From: Burkholderiales bacterium 8X
GTDB taxonomy: Bacteria; Pseudomonadota; Gammaproteobacteria; Burkholderiales; Burkholderiaceae_C
NCBI GenBank assembly: GCA_902506565.1
Contig: LR732703.1
Coordinates: forward strand, 4,016,709-4,080,708
Direction of reading: 5' to 3'
DNA: 64,000 bases
The position numbers and the translations under genes were made by a program. Numbering within the stretch: position 1 is the stretch's first letter; every line of letters starts with the position of its first letter. Shown one piece after another: positions 1-8,779 of the stretch. Below the pieces are notes generated by a model that was given only the letters and a program-made list of their open reading frames with translations, was not told the DNA's origin and ran no database searches.

Positions 1-324
1 AGGCGGGTCTGCCTCGGCTGGGCAGTTGGTGACTGCGGCGCTGTAGCAGGCGGCCCTGTCCTGGATGTCCTGGTTGCTATGGATGTTGGCCCAGTTGCAG
101 CGCGCCTGGTAGTTGCTGAGCCAGACGAAGGCGCCCGCTTCGTCGCAGAGCGCGTACTTGGTGTCGACGACCTGCGGGCTGCTGCACTCCATGGTGCCCC
201 CGTCAGCAAGGCAAACGCTTGAAGAGGCCTGAGCGCCTTCGCCGAAGGCTAGCTGCAGGCAAGTGGCCAAAAGAAAAAAGAACGCGCGAACGAACGCGCC
301 GACCCGAACTCGAGTGCTCGACAT
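1..324 (-). CDS. Cys-rich secreted protein, N-terminal part (truncated by window edge)
   Basis: Reading the minus strand from an ATG at 324 gives 108 codons with no stop before the window edge, so only the N-terminus is present. Residues 1-30 look like a signal peptide: a basic start, then a Phe/Leu-rich core, then an Ala-rich cleavage region. The mature part has several cysteines and aromatic residues, which suits an exported, disulfide-bonded protein. A GGAGAGGG Shine-Dalgarno sequence lies just upstream of the ATG. A perfect TTGACA sits at 377-382 on the same strand, but no good -10 follows at 17 nt. I do not recognise the family; it could be the start of a much larger surface protein. Confidence 0.6.
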   Translation of the reverse strand, partial: MSSTRVRVGAFVRAFFFLLATCLQLAFGEGAQASSSVCLADGGTMECSSPQVVDTKYALCDEAGAFVWLSNYQARCNWANIHSNQDIQDRAACYSAAVTNCPAEADPP

Positions 325-499
325 AGACCCTCTCCCCGACCTTGTAGGTTTTTGTAACGGGCGGATCTTAGCGGACTGTCAAAACGATCCCCAGGCGCGC
401 ATCGATCATCGGCATCCCGCCGAACGCAACAAAGCCGCGAAAACCAACCCGACTTTGCACCGTCCCTTTCGACGCCCTCGCCCTGCAAACCCCCGTCGG

Positions 500-505
500 T
501 AGAAT
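500..505 (+). promoter_or_regulatory. Possible -10 element (TAGAAT)
   Basis: TAGAAT matches the sigma-70 -10 consensus at 5 of 6 positions and lies 23 nt before the ATG at 529. No recognisable -35 is present at 17 nt. The same hexamer occurs close to several other gene starts in the window. Confidence 0.35.
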
Positions 506-528
506 GCCTCGCTCCCCACAGCCTCTGG

Positions 529-1035
529 ATGATCACCATGAACCGCTGCATCGCCACGTCCCCCCGCAAGCTCCGAAAGCTGGCCCTCCTGGCCACCGTC
601 GCCGCGCCACTCGCAGCCTGCTTGCTCGTCTCGAACACCGCATCGGCCCAGCCCGTACAGACCCAGGAAGAAGCCGCGCGCGGCGGTCGCAACTTTCCGG
701 TCGGTACGCTTCGCGGCAAGTTCATGGTGCTCAACTGGCCCGAGATCGAGCTCGACGGGCAGGTCGAGCGACTTTCTCCCGGCGCACGCATCCGCAACGA
801 GCAGCAGATGATGGTGATGCCCGCTGCCATCACCGGGCAGAAGTTCCTGGTCAACTACACGCGCGATGCCGCCGGCCTGGTGCGCGAGGTCTGGGTGCTG
901 ACGCCCAACGAAGCCAAGGCCAAGCGCGAATCGGCTGAAAAGCCTTTCCTGAACTTCTGGCCCTTCGTGGCGGACACCGGTCCGCGGGACGACGGCAAGA
1001 CGCCGTACAACGAATTGCCTCGCTACGGACAGTAG
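529..1035 (+). CDS. Conserved small exported protein of unknown function
   Basis: A 168-residue protein. Its N-terminus is basic (RKLRK), followed by an Ala/Leu/Val core and an A-S-A site near residue 40, so it is probably exported to the periplasm by the Sec pathway. The rest is soluble and polar. A central stretch ([19 protein letters not shown]) reads like a small beta barrel. An in-frame ATG at 538 is an alternative start and gives a more compact signal peptide. The gene stands alone 143 bp upstream of miaB on the same strand. I do not recognise a named family or function. Confidence 0.75.
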   Translation: MITMNRCIATSPRKLRKLALLATVAAPLAACLLVSNTASAQPVQTQEEAARGGRNFPVGTLRGKFMVLNWPEIELDGQVERLSPGARIRNEQQMMVMPAAITGQKFLVNYTRDAAGLVREVWVLTPNEAKAKRESAEKPFLNFWPFVADTGPRDDGKTPYNELPRYGQ

Positions 1036-1178
1036 GCCCGGCTGTTCGTCCCGACATCGCGAAGGCGATCGCGAGCGGCCCACGCGGCCCGGATCGCCCG
1101 ATACCCATCCAACGCGCCAGCCTCCGGCGCCGATCCCGACTCAATCGAATCACCACCGCCTTTCCAAGGGAAAGCGTC

Positions 1179-2573
1179 ATGACCTCCAAAGTTTTCATCA
1201 AGACCTTCGGCTGCCAGATGAACGAGTACGACTCGGACAAGATGGTGGACGTCCTCCATGCAGCGCAAGGCTACGAGCAGACCGACGATGTCGACCAGGC
1301 CGACCTGATCCTCTTCAACACCTGCTCGGTCCGCGAGAAGGCGCAAGAGAAAGTCTTCTCGGACCTCGGCCGGATCAAGCACCTGAAGGCGCGCGGCGTG
1401 AAGATCGGCGTCGGTGGCTGCGTGGCCAGCCAGGAAGGCGCCGAGATCATTGCCCGGGCGCCCTATGTCGACGTGGTGTTCGGTCCGCAGACGCTGCACC
1501 GGCTGCCCGAGCTGCTCGACCGACGCCAGAGCGAAGGCCGTCCGCAGGTCGACATCAGCTTTCCCGAGATCGAGAAGTTCGATCACCTGCCGCCGGCCCG
1601 GGTCGACGGTGCCACCGCCTTCGTCTCGATCATGGAAGGCTGCTCCAAATACTGCAGCTATTGCGTGGTGCCGTACACCCGCGGCGAGGAAATCAATCGG
1701 CCGCTCGACGATGTGCTGGTCGAGGTGGCCGGCCTCGCCGAGCAGGGGGTTCGCGAAGTGACGCTGCTCGGCCAGAACGTGAACGCCTACCGCGGCCGCA
1801 TGGGCGATACCTCCGAGATTGCGGATTTCGCGCTGCTGATCGAGTACATCGCCGAGATTCCCGGCATGGAGCGCATCCGCTACACGACCAGCCATCCGAA
1901 CGAGTTCACGCCTCGGCTGATCGAGGCCTACGAGCGCGTGCCGCAACTCGTGAGCCACCTGCACCTGCCGGTTCAGCATGGCAGCGACCGGATCCTGATG
2001 GCGATGAAGCGCGGCTACACGGCGCTCGAATACAAGAGCACGGTGCGCAAGCTGCGCGCCATCCGGCCGCAGCTCGCGCTCAGCAGCGACTTCATCGTCG
2101 GCTTTCCGGGCGAGACGGACGACGACTTCTCGAAGACGATGAAGCTGATCGACGAACTCGCCTTCGATGCCAGCTTCAGCTTCATCTTCAGCCCACGGCC
2201 CGGCACCCCGGCCGCGGCACTGCAGGACGAGACGCCGCATGCGGTCAAGCTGGCACGGCTGCAGCAGCTGCAGGCGGTGATCGACGACAACGTCAAGCGC
2301 TTCGGCGAGGCGCGGGTCGGCACGCGGCAGAAGGTGCTGGTCGAAGGGCCGTCGCGCAAGGATCCGCGCGAGCTGATGGGCCGCACCGAATGCAACCGGG
2401 TGGTGAATTTCGCGGGCGATGCGCGGCTGGTCGGGCAGATGGTCGAGCTCGACATCACCCGTTCGTTCGCCTACACGCTCCGGGGCGAGGTCGCCACCCG
2501 CGAAAGCACGACCGACGCCAACCAGCTGGCAGCTCGCACCGGCACCCGAGCCACGGCAACGCCGATCGCTTGA
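1179..2573 (+). CDS. miaB: tRNA-2-methylthio-N6-dimethylallyladenosine synthase MiaB
   Basis: Radical-SAM methylthiotransferase that converts i6A37 to ms2i6A37 in tRNAs reading UNN codons, using two 4Fe-4S clusters. The 464 residues carry the full architecture. An N-terminal MTTase domain has the auxiliary-cluster cysteines C12, C49 and C81. The radical-SAM core has C155, C159 and C162 in a CxxxCxxC motif. A C-terminal TRAM RNA-binding region covers about residues 375-440, followed by a Thr/Ala-rich tail. The length is normal for the family (about 450-475). The stop overlaps the ATG of the next gene by one base (TGATG), so the kinase gene is probably translationally coupled to miaB. Confidence 0.97.
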   Translation: MTSKVFIKTFGCQMNEYDSDKMVDVLHAAQGYEQTDDVDQADLILFNTCSVREKAQEKVFSDLGRIKHLKARGVKIGVGGCVASQEGAEIIARAPYVDVVFGPQTLHRLPELLDRRQSEGRPQVDISFPEIEKFDHLPPARVDGATAFVSIMEGCSKYCSYCVVPYTRGEEINRPLDDVLVEVAGLAEQGVREVTLLGQNVNAYRGRMGDTSEIADFALLIEYIAEIPGMERIRYTTSHPNEFTPRLIEAYERVPQLVSHLHLPVQHGSDRILMAMKRGYTALEYKSTVRKLRAIRPQLALSSDFIVGFPGETDDDFSKTMKLIDELAFDASFSFIFSPRPGTPAAALQDETPHAVKLARLQQLQAVIDDNVKRFGEARVGTRQKVLVEGPSRKDPRELMGRTECNRVVNFAGDARLVGQMVELDITRSFAYTLRGEVATRESTTDANQLAARTGTRATATPIA

Positions 2574-4000
2574 TGGCTACGCTCAAGTCGGTCCGCGGCT
2601 CGTTCCAGCAACTGCTGCTGTTCGCCTTTCTCCTGATCACCGCCCTCCTGGTGGGCGTGGCGCTGCGCTCGGTGTTCCAGTACGACGAACTGATGACGCA
2701 AAGCCGCAACCAGGCGGCGCGCGCGCTCACGCTATCGGGCGCGGCGCAATCGCTGGCGGAGCGCAGCGCGGCGATGGAACGCGCCGCCCGCCAATCGCTG
2801 GTGTTGAACGACGCGGTGCTGCGCCGGCGCTTCGAGGATGCGGCGCGCGACGGCAATCAGGTGCTCGAGCGTCTCGGCGCCAACGGCCTGCCGCCCGCCG
2901 GGCTCGACATGTGGCGCGGCCAGCTCAACGTGATCCAGGGCCTCATGAGCGGATCGCCGGACACCGCGCTGACGCGCGAGGCCTCGATGGCGATGCAGTT
3001 CCGTGATCTCGATGCGCTCAACACCAACATCGCCCAGCAGGCGCAGTTCCTGATCGAGACGCAGAACAACGCGCTCGCCCAGCGCATCGAGAATGCGCGC
3101 CGCCGCGTGATGCGCCAGGTGGTGGCGGCGAGCACGCTGGCGGTGTCGCTCGCGCTGGCTTTCGGCATCTGGCTCGCACGGCCGTTCAAGCGGCTCGAAC
3201 GCGCGATCGTCGGGCTCGGCGAGAACCGGCTCGAAGTGCCGATCGACGTGCGCGGCCCGGCCGACGTGCGGCGGGTCTCGCAGCAGCTCGAATGGCTGCG
3301 GCTGCGGCTGACCGAACTGGACGCGGACAAGGCCCGGTTCTTGCGGCACGTCTCGCATGAACTCAAGACGCCCCTGGCCGCCTTGCGCGAAGGCGTTTCG
3401 CTGCTCGAGGACGGCGTGACCGGCGCACTGACACCGGCGCAGCGCGAGGTCGCGCAGATCCTGCAACAGAACACCGTCGCGCTGCAGGGGCAGATCGAGG
3501 CGCTGCTGCGCTTCAACGCGGCCGCCTTCGAGGCTCGCGAGTTGCGCCGGCAGCGCACGCCGATCCTGCCGCTGGTCGAGGAACAGATCGAGGCGCAGCG
3601 GCTTCAATGGCAGGCGAGCGGCCTCACGGTGCGGGCCGAGGGCGAGCCGATCTCGCTCGTGATCGATCCGGTCAAGCTCGGCACCGCGATCGCCAACCTG
3701 CTGTCCAACGCGATCCGGTTTTCGACACGCGGCGGCACCATCTCGATCGAGGTGTCGAGCGCCGAGGACAAGGCCTTCATCGACATCAGCGACGCCGGAC
3801 CCGGCATCGCCGAAAGCGACCGCGACCGCGTGTTCGAGCCCTTCTATCGCGGCGAGCGCCAGCCCCAGCATTCGGTCAAGGGCACAGGCATCGGGCTGTC
3901 GATCGTGCAGGAGTACATTGCAGCCCATGGTGGCCGCATCCTGCTGCTGCCGGACGGGCCCGGCGCACGGTTCCGCATCGAACTGCCCCGCTCTGCCTGA
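2573..4000 (+). CDS. glrK: GlrK/QseE-type sensor histidine kinase
   Basis: Membrane histidine kinase of 475 residues. TM1 covers about residues 14-34. A mostly helical periplasmic domain of about 150 residues follows, then TM2 (about 183-202), a HAMP linker, and HisKA with phospho-acceptor H262 in SHELKTP. The HATPase_c domain shows N379 in the N-box, DAGPG at 407-411 and GTGIGLSI at 437-444. It starts at the ATG overlapping the miaB stop; a longer upstream reading frame is only miaB read out of frame. The order kinase, lipoprotein with coiled coil, sigma-54 response regulator matches the enterobacterial glrK-qseG-glrR (qseEGF) locus, which controls envelope-stress small RNAs there. The assignment rests on this context. 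Confidence 0.85.
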   Translation: MATLKSVRGSFQQLLLFAFLLITALLVGVALRSVFQYDELMTQSRNQAARALTLSGAAQSLAERSAAMERAARQSLVLNDAVLRRRFEDAARDGNQVLERLGANGLPPAGLDMWRGQLNVIQGLMSGSPDTALTREASMAMQFRDLDALNTNIAQQAQFLIETQNNALAQRIENARRRVMRQVVAASTLAVSLALAFGIWLARPFKRLERAIVGLGENRLEVPIDVRGPADVRRVSQQLEWLRLRLTELDADKARFLRHVSHELKTPLAALREGVSLLEDGVTGALTPAQREVAQILQQNTVALQGQIEALLRFNAAAFEARELRRQRTPILPLVEEQIEAQRLQWQASGLTVRAEGEPISLVIDPVKLGTAIANLLSNAIRFSTRGGTISIEVSSAEDKAFIDISDAGPGIAESDRDRVFEPFYRGERQPQHSVKGTGIGLSIVQEYIAAHGGRILLLPDGPGARFRIELPRSA

Positions 4001-4023
4001 TTACCGTCCACGTCTTTCGACTC

Positions 4024-4746
4024 ATGCCTTTCATGCTCGTTTGCAGATCCACCTTCGCAGCGACCGCGAGCGTCGTGCTGACCGGGGCGATGCTGGCGGC
4101 CTGCACCACGCCCGTGACGCCACCGGCGGAAGCGGTTGCCGTCCAGCCCCCTTCGAAACCCCCGGCGCCGTCGACGCCCGCAGTGCCGGCGAGCCCGCCG
4201 GCACCACCGGCCGCGGCGCCGGTGACCCCGGTCGAAGCCGAGCCCTGGGCGCCGGCTGCGCAGCCAGCGCTGATGTTCACCATGATGACCCAGGGACCGG
4301 TCGCCGCACTGCTGCTCTACGCGGACAAGGTCCGGCCGCTCAACAACAACGACCTCGGCGCCGAGTTGCAGCGGCTGGGCGAGCCGAACGAAGTGCCGTT
4401 CGCGCAGATGCAGGTGGCGCTGGTGCTGGCACAGACGCGGGTTCCCGCCGACCTGGCGCGCGCGGTCGGGCTCCTGCAGCGGGTCGCCGCCAGCAGCCAA
4501 CCCGAGGCCCAGCCACTCGCGCCGCTCGCCAGGTTGCTGGTCGCCCGCTATGCGGAGCAGCGCCGGGTCGAGGACGACCGCGACAAGCAGGCGCAGCAGG
4601 TGCGCGAAAGCCAACGCCGGATCGACCAGCTCAACGAACGCATCGAGGCGCTGCGCGCCATCGAGCGCAGCTTTGCGCGCCCCAACAACGCAGCGCCCGC
4701 ACCGGCACCTGCGCCGGCCCCTGCACCGGCTCGGCCGACGCCATGA
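4024..4746 (+). CDS. QseG-like outer-membrane lipoprotein
   Basis: Predicted lipoprotein of 240 residues. The signal peptide ends in the lipobox L24-A-A-C27. A Pro/Ala-rich linker (about 30-80) follows, then a helical domain. A charged coiled coil at about 180-215 contains ESQRRIDQLNERIEALRAI. An Ala/Pro repeat tail closes the protein. In enterobacteria QseG is an outer-membrane lipoprotein that contacts the QseE/GlrK sensor domain and modulates it. The coiled coil and the position between kinase and regulator support the same role here. A second in-frame ATG at 4033 would still leave the lipobox intact. The stop overlaps the next ATG (ATGA). Confidence 0.75.
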   Translation: MPFMLVCRSTFAATASVVLTGAMLAACTTPVTPPAEAVAVQPPSKPPAPSTPAVPASPPAPPAAAPVTPVEAEPWAPAAQPALMFTMMTQGPVAALLLYADKVRPLNNNDLGAELQRLGEPNEVPFAQMQVALVLAQTRVPADLARAVGLLQRVAASSQPEAQPLAPLARLLVARYAEQRRVEDDRDKQAQQVRESQRRIDQLNERIEALRAIERSFARPNNAAPAPAPAPAPAPARPTP

Positions 4747-4838
4747 CCCCGGAACCGCGCGTCGCTTCCGGCGCAATCGCCGCCTTCGTTGGCTTCATCG
4801 CCTTCCTCGTCATGCGCGGCACGGAGTTGGTTAGATGA
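4743..4838 (+). CDS. 31-residue single-pass membrane microprotein (candidate)
   Basis: A 31-codon ORF fills the gap between the lipoprotein and response-regulator genes exactly. Its ATG overlaps the upstream stop as ATGA (4743-4746), and its own stop overlaps the regulator ATG as ATGA (4835-4838). The peptide has a short polar N-terminus, a hydrophobic stretch at about residues 7-24 (GAIAAFVGFIAFLVM) long enough to span the membrane, and a short charged tail. Translational coupling on both sides suggests it is translated. It may be a small membrane partner of the kinase, or only a coupling device that carries ribosomes to glrR. No family is recognised. Confidence 0.55.
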   Translation: MTPEPRVASGAIAAFVGFIAFLVMRGTELVR

Positions 4839-6220
4839 GCAACGCAGCCCGCCTCCTGGTGGTCGACGACGATCCCGACATGCTGCGGCTGATCTCGATG
4901 CGGCTCACCTCGGCCGGCTATCACGTCACCGCCGTGACCTCGGCCGAATCCGCGCTGACCCAGCTCGAGATCGAACACCCGCAACTGGTGCTGAGCGATG
5001 TGCGGCTTCCGGGCCGCGACGGACTCGCCTTGTTCGACGAAATCCGCAAGCGCCACCCGACCCTGCCGGTGATCCTGCTGACCGCGCACGGGACGATCCC
5101 GGATGCGGTCGAGGCGACGGCCCGTGGCGTGTTCACCTATCTCACCAAGCCCTACGACAGCCGCGAGCTGCTCGACAAGATCGCGCAGGCGCTGGCGCTC
5201 GGGGCACCCGCCGCGTCACCGGGCAAGCCGGGCGACGAGAGCTGGCGCGCCGAGATCGTGAGCCGCAGCAATCGCATGGCCGAGCTGCTCGCGGAGGCCC
5301 GCATGGTGGCCAAGTCGGACGCCAGCGTGCTGCTGCGCGGCGACAGCGGCGCCGGCAAGGAACTGCTGGCACGCGCCATTCACCGCGCGAGCGCGCGGGC
5401 CGACAAGCCCTTCGTCGCCGTCAACTGCGGCGCGATCCCCGAGGCGCTGCTCGAATCGGAGCTGTTCGGCCACATGAAGGGCGCCTTCACCGACGCGCAT
5501 GCCAATCACAAGGGCCTCTTCCAGCAGGCCGACGGCGGCACGCTGCTCCTGGACGAGATCGGCGACATGCCGCCCGCCCTGCAGGTCAAGCTGCTGCGGG
5601 TGCTGCAGGAACATGCGGTGCGCCCGCTCGGCGGCAGCCAGTCGATCGCGGTGGATGTCCGGATCATCTCCGCCACCCATCGGGATCTCGATGCGGCGAT
5701 GGAGGCCGGACAGTTTCGCGAGGATCTCTATTACCGGCTCAACGTGGTCACCTTGAGCCTGCCGCCTCTCTCGGCCCGCCGCGAAGACATCCCGCTCCTG
5801 GCCAACCACTTCCTGCAGCGGCTGTCGACCAAGTACGGCAAGCGGCTCTCGGGCTTCGCGCCGGAGGCACTCAAGGCGCTGACCACCGCCTCCTGGCCCG
5901 GCAACGTGCGCCAGCTCTTCAACGTGGTCGAGCAGGTGTGCGCGCTGTCGAGCTCGCCGTTGATTCCGCTGGCGTTGGTGCAACGGGCGCTTCGGGTTCC
6001 GACGGTGGAGGTGCAGACCTATGCCGAAGCCAAGCAGCGCTTCGAGCGGGACTATCTGGTGGGGCTCCTGAAGCTCACCGACGGCAACGTCGCGGATGCC
6101 GCGCGGCTTGCCGATCGCAACCGGACCGAGTTCTACCGGCTGCTGCAGAAGCACCAGCTGACGCCGGGCAATTTCAAGGCCGACCCCGCTAGCGGCGGCG
6201 AGGCTGTCGCAGGCTCCTGA
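4835..6220 (+). CDS. glrR: GlrR/QseF-type sigma-54-dependent response regulator
   Basis: NtrC-family regulator of 461 residues. The receiver domain has phospho-acceptor D55 with D11/D12, T83 and K105. The AAA+ sigma-54 activation domain has Walker A GDSGAGKE at 169-176 and Walker B GGTLLLDE at 234-241. A C-terminal Fis-type helix-turn-helix lies at about 420-455. The loop that contacts sigma-54, normally GAFTGA, reads GAFTDA at 216-221. It should be phosphorylated by the kinase encoded upstream and activate sigma-54 promoters, which in enterobacteria drive small RNAs of the envelope response. It is the last gene of the miaB-glrK-qseG-microORF-glrR run. Confidence 0.88.
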   Translation: MSNAARLLVVDDDPDMLRLISMRLTSAGYHVTAVTSAESALTQLEIEHPQLVLSDVRLPGRDGLALFDEIRKRHPTLPVILLTAHGTIPDAVEATARGVFTYLTKPYDSRELLDKIAQALALGAPAASPGKPGDESWRAEIVSRSNRMAELLAEARMVAKSDASVLLRGDSGAGKELLARAIHRASARADKPFVAVNCGAIPEALLESELFGHMKGAFTDAHANHKGLFQQADGGTLLLDEIGDMPPALQVKLLRVLQEHAVRPLGGSQSIAVDVRIISATHRDLDAAMEAGQFREDLYYRLNVVTLSLPPLSARREDIPLLANHFLQRLSTKYGKRLSGFAPEALKALTTASWPGNVRQLFNVVEQVCALSSSPLIPLALVQRALRVPTVEVQTYAEAKQRFERDYLVGLLKLTDGNVADAARLADRNRTEFYRLLQKHQLTPGNFKADPASGGEAVAGS

Positions 6221-6222
6221 TG

Positions 6223-6243
6223 CCTGTCGCTGCTCAGCGACGG
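6223..6243 (+). terminator. Hairpin directly after glrR
   Basis: The stem GTCGCT/AGCGAC, extended by a T-G wobble and CC/GG, has a 4-nt loop and begins 2 nt after the glrR stop. No T-run follows, so it is either a weak terminator or an mRNA 3' end stabiliser. Confidence 0.4.
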
Positions 6244-6244
6244 G

Positions 6245-6263
6245 GCTAAGTCGTTGATTTAGC
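6245..6263. promoter_or_regulatory. 19-bp dyad motif in the glrR-opgH spacer
   Basis: GCTAAGTCGTTGATTTAGC has dyad symmetry: GCTAA/TTAGC arms and an inner TC/GA pair around a 3-bp centre. Fifteen bases recur on the other strand at 60877-60891, upstream of mraZ. A relaxed copy (AAGTCATTGATCTA) lies at 6373-6386. The symmetry suits a dimeric DNA-binding protein; the function is unknown. Confidence 0.4.
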
Positions 6264-6398
6264 TGGGTTTTGTGCGGTGGGCCGTGGTGCCTGTCGGGCT
6301 TTGGCGACAAAAACAGGGGTTTTCCCGGTCATATCAAAGACCTACCGTCGAAAACCGGGCCGAAAACGCTCCAAGTCATTGATCTAAAAGGACTTTCC

Positions 6399-6431
6399 TG
6401 ACCTGGCACAGGGTTTGCCCCTGTAAGGTCA
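6399..6431 (+). promoter_or_regulatory. Strong imperfect hairpin upstream of opgH
   Basis: TGACCT/AGGTCA and ACAGGG/CCCTGT pair in one stem, interrupted by an internal loop (GGC against A), with a 5-nt TTTGC loop. It lies about 210 bp before the opgH ATG inside the 419-bp spacer 6221-6639 and has no T-tract. It could be 5'-UTR structure or an operator. The rest of the spacer shows no convincing gene. A 70-codon frame (6431-6643) overlapping the opgH start has no family features. Confidence 0.4.
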
Positions 6432-6639
6432 TGACCGCACCTTTCAGCCCTTCAATCGCACGGCGTCCGTCGCGCGACGGCCTGCGTCAAAAGCAGTTTT
6501 CCCTCTCGCGCCCTCCTGTCGCGGGATCTTCCACCCCCTCTTTCGAAGCCATCGGCGGCGCTGCCCCGGATTGCGTGTTCAAGCGCTTTCCGGCAATCGG
6601 CGACACCACCCTTCTTTCCTCCAACGCCAAGAGCCGCGC

Positions 6640-8655
6640 ATGAAACCCAACGATTTCTCCCAGCTCAACGTGCTGAACGACAGCCATTTCTCGCAGCGCA
6701 GCAGCCTGCGTGAAGAGCGCCACCCGAATTCGGTGACGGCGCCTCCGATCAACCGCGGTTCGATGACGCCGCGCCCCTGGCGCGGTTTCTGGAACAGCAT
6801 CGGTACCGCCATGCTGGTCAAGCTCGGCGCCGGTGGGGTTCCGAAGACCGAGCGTGGCGCCGCCAACATCGACGGCGTCAAGCAGCCCTGGCAGCGTGCC
6901 GCCCAGCAGCGCCGAGCCGTCTTCATGATGCTCACCGTGCTGAGCACCATCGTCGCTTCCACCTTGTTCGCCGGCGTCCAGCCGGACTACGACAACGCCT
7001 GGCTCGAATACGGCCAGATCGGGCTTTACGGCCTCTTGTCGGGCTGGGTCGTGACCGGTTTCGTCACGGCGCTCATGGGCTTCTATGTCTCGGTCAAGGG
7101 CGACAAGCACGCCCTGTCGGCCAAGCAGGTCGCCAACCACCCGATGAATCCCGAGGCGCGGACGGCGATCATCATGCCGATTTGCAACGAAGACGTTTCC
7201 ACCGTTTTCGCCGGCCTTCGCGCCACCTGCGAATCGGTGGCCGCGACCGGACACGCCAAGCAGTTCGACGTCTTCGTGCTGTCGGACAGCTACAACCCCG
7301 AAACCGCCGCCGCCGAGCGTGCTGCCTGGGAAGACCTTCGCGCCGCGCTCGCCGAAAGCGAGAACCAGCCGCAGGTCGAGGTCTACTACCGCCTCCGCAC
7401 CCGTCGCACGCACCGCAAGGCCGGCAACGTGGCGGACTTCTGCCGCCGCTGGGGCAAGGACTACCGCTACATGGTCGTGCTGGATGCCGACAGCGTCATG
7501 AGCGGCGACTGCCTGGCCTCGATGGTCAAGCTGATGGAAGCCAACCCGACCGCCGGCATCATCCAGACCGCGACCCAGGCCATCGGCCACGTCACCTTGC
7601 ATGCCCGTGCGCAGCAATTCGCATCGCGTGTCACCGGCCGTCTCTTCACCCTCGGCATGCAGTTCTGGCAGCTGGGCGAGTCGCACTACTGGGGCCACAA
7701 CGCGATCATCCGCGTCAAGCCCTTCATGGATCACTGCGCCCTGGCCGAGATCGAGGGCAAGGGCGGCATGGCCGGCGGCATCATGTCGCACGACTTCGTC
7801 GAAGCAGCCTTGATGCGCCGTGCCGGCTACCACGTGTGGCTGGTCGCCGACCTGGTCGGCAGCTACGAGCAGCAACCACCGGACCTCTTGTCCGAACTGC
7901 AGCGCGATCGCCGCTGGTGCCAGGGCAACCTGCAGAACGCCCGCCTGATGGCCGAACCCGGCCTGCATCCGGTGCACCGCGCCATGTTCGTGACCGGCAC
8001 CATGGCCTATGTCTCCGCGCCGTTGTGGCTGGCGTTCCTGACGCTCGGCACCGCCTTGTGGCTGAGCGGCTCGAGCCTCATCTCGAGCTGGCACGTGCTG
8101 CCCGCCGAACTGGCTGGCCTCTGGCTGTGGACGCTCTGCCTCCTGTACCTGCCGCGCATGCTCGGCGTCGCTGCCGTCATCATCCGCGGCGAACAGCGCC
8201 AGTACGGCGGCATCTGGGGCCTCGTCAAGAGCTCGGCCGTCGAAAGCACGCTGGCCATCGTTCAGGCACCGGTTCGCATGCTGGCTCACTCGCTGTTCGT
8301 CGTGGTGGCCCTCACCGGCATCAAGCTCGACTGGAAGTCGCCTCCGCGTGAAGCCGCTGCCGTGCCGTGGCGCATCGCCTTCTCGCAACTGGCGCCGATG
8401 TCCACCATCGTGGCGGCCCTCGCGGTCGGCATCGCGATGATCGACGCCAGCGCCCTGGTGTGGCTGATGCCGGTCGGACTGCCGCTGCTGCTGGCGATCC
8501 CGCTCACCGTGCTCACCAGCCAGATCGCGTTCGGCACCATGCTTCGCGAACGCGGCTTCCTGCTGATTCCGGAAGAGTCGCGCTCGCCGGCCGTCCTGCG
8601 CCGCGCCTGGATGCATGCCTTGCGGATGGCTCGCCCGGCGCTGGCCGCTGCCTGA
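6640..8655 (+). CDS. opgH: Glucans biosynthesis glucosyltransferase H
   Basis: Inner-membrane family-2 glycosyltransferase of 671 residues that elongates the beta-1,2 glucose backbone of osmoregulated periplasmic glucans from UDP-glucose. The cytosolic catalytic domain follows two TM segments (about 88-108 and 125-150). It shows a TAIIMPICNED start, the DAD nucleotide-sugar motif in VVLDADS, a later acidic HDF motif and QRDRRW, the Q-x-x-R-W signature of processive enzymes. At least four further TM segments follow at the C-terminus. The start at 6640 lies after a long untranslated region. The usual partner opgG is absent on either side. A strong terminator follows. Confidence 0.93.
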   Translation: MKPNDFSQLNVLNDSHFSQRSSLREERHPNSVTAPPINRGSMTPRPWRGFWNSIGTAMLVKLGAGGVPKTERGAANIDGVKQPWQRAAQQRRAVFMMLTVLSTIVASTLFAGVQPDYDNAWLEYGQIGLYGLLSGWVVTGFVTALMGFYVSVKGDKHALSAKQVANHPMNPEARTAIIMPICNEDVSTVFAGLRATCESVAATGHAKQFDVFVLSDSYNPETAAAERAAWEDLRAALAESENQPQVEVYYRLRTRRTHRKAGNVADFCRRWGKDYRYMVVLDADSVMSGDCLASMVKLMEANPTAGIIQTATQAIGHVTLHARAQQFASRVTGRLFTLGMQFWQLGESHYWGHNAIIRVKPFMDHCALAEIEGKGGMAGGIMSHDFVEAALMRRAGYHVWLVADLVGSYEQQPPDLLSELQRDRRWCQGNLQNARLMAEPGLHPVHRAMFVTGTMAYVSAPLWLAFLTLGTALWLSGSSLISSWHVLPAELAGLWLWTLCLLYLPRMLGVAAVIIRGEQRQYGGIWGLVKSSAVESTLAIVQAPVRMLAHSLFVVVALTGIKLDWKSPPREAAAVPWRIAFSQLAPMSTIVAALAVGIAMIDASALVWLMPVGLPLLLAIPLTVLTSQIAFGTMLRERGFLLIPEESRSPAVLRRAWMHALRMARPALAAA

Positions 8656-8674
8656 CCTGCAGCTTCGCCACCCG

Positions 8675-8704
8675 AAAAAAAGCCCGCTCGATGCGGGCTT
8701 TTTT
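8675..8704. terminator. Bidirectional rho-independent terminator between opgH and ffh
   Basis: The stem AAGCCCGC/GCGGGCTT has a 5-nt loop, a T-run on the plus side and an A-run on the minus-strand-terminating side. It separates two convergent genes and can serve both. Confidence 0.92.
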
Positions 8705-8779
8705 GTGGGTGGTCGAGGCCGGTGACGAAGCCGGGCGGAGATCGATGACGAGTGGTCGCCGTGCCGAGCAGGCTGCGGC

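Noticed and set aside
6431-6643. 70-codon ORF whose stop overlaps the opgH ATG
   Set aside because: It has no recognisable family features, an Arg/Ser/Pro-rich composition typical of chance frames in high-GC DNA, and its ATG falls within a hairpin. The ATGA overlap alone is weak evidence.
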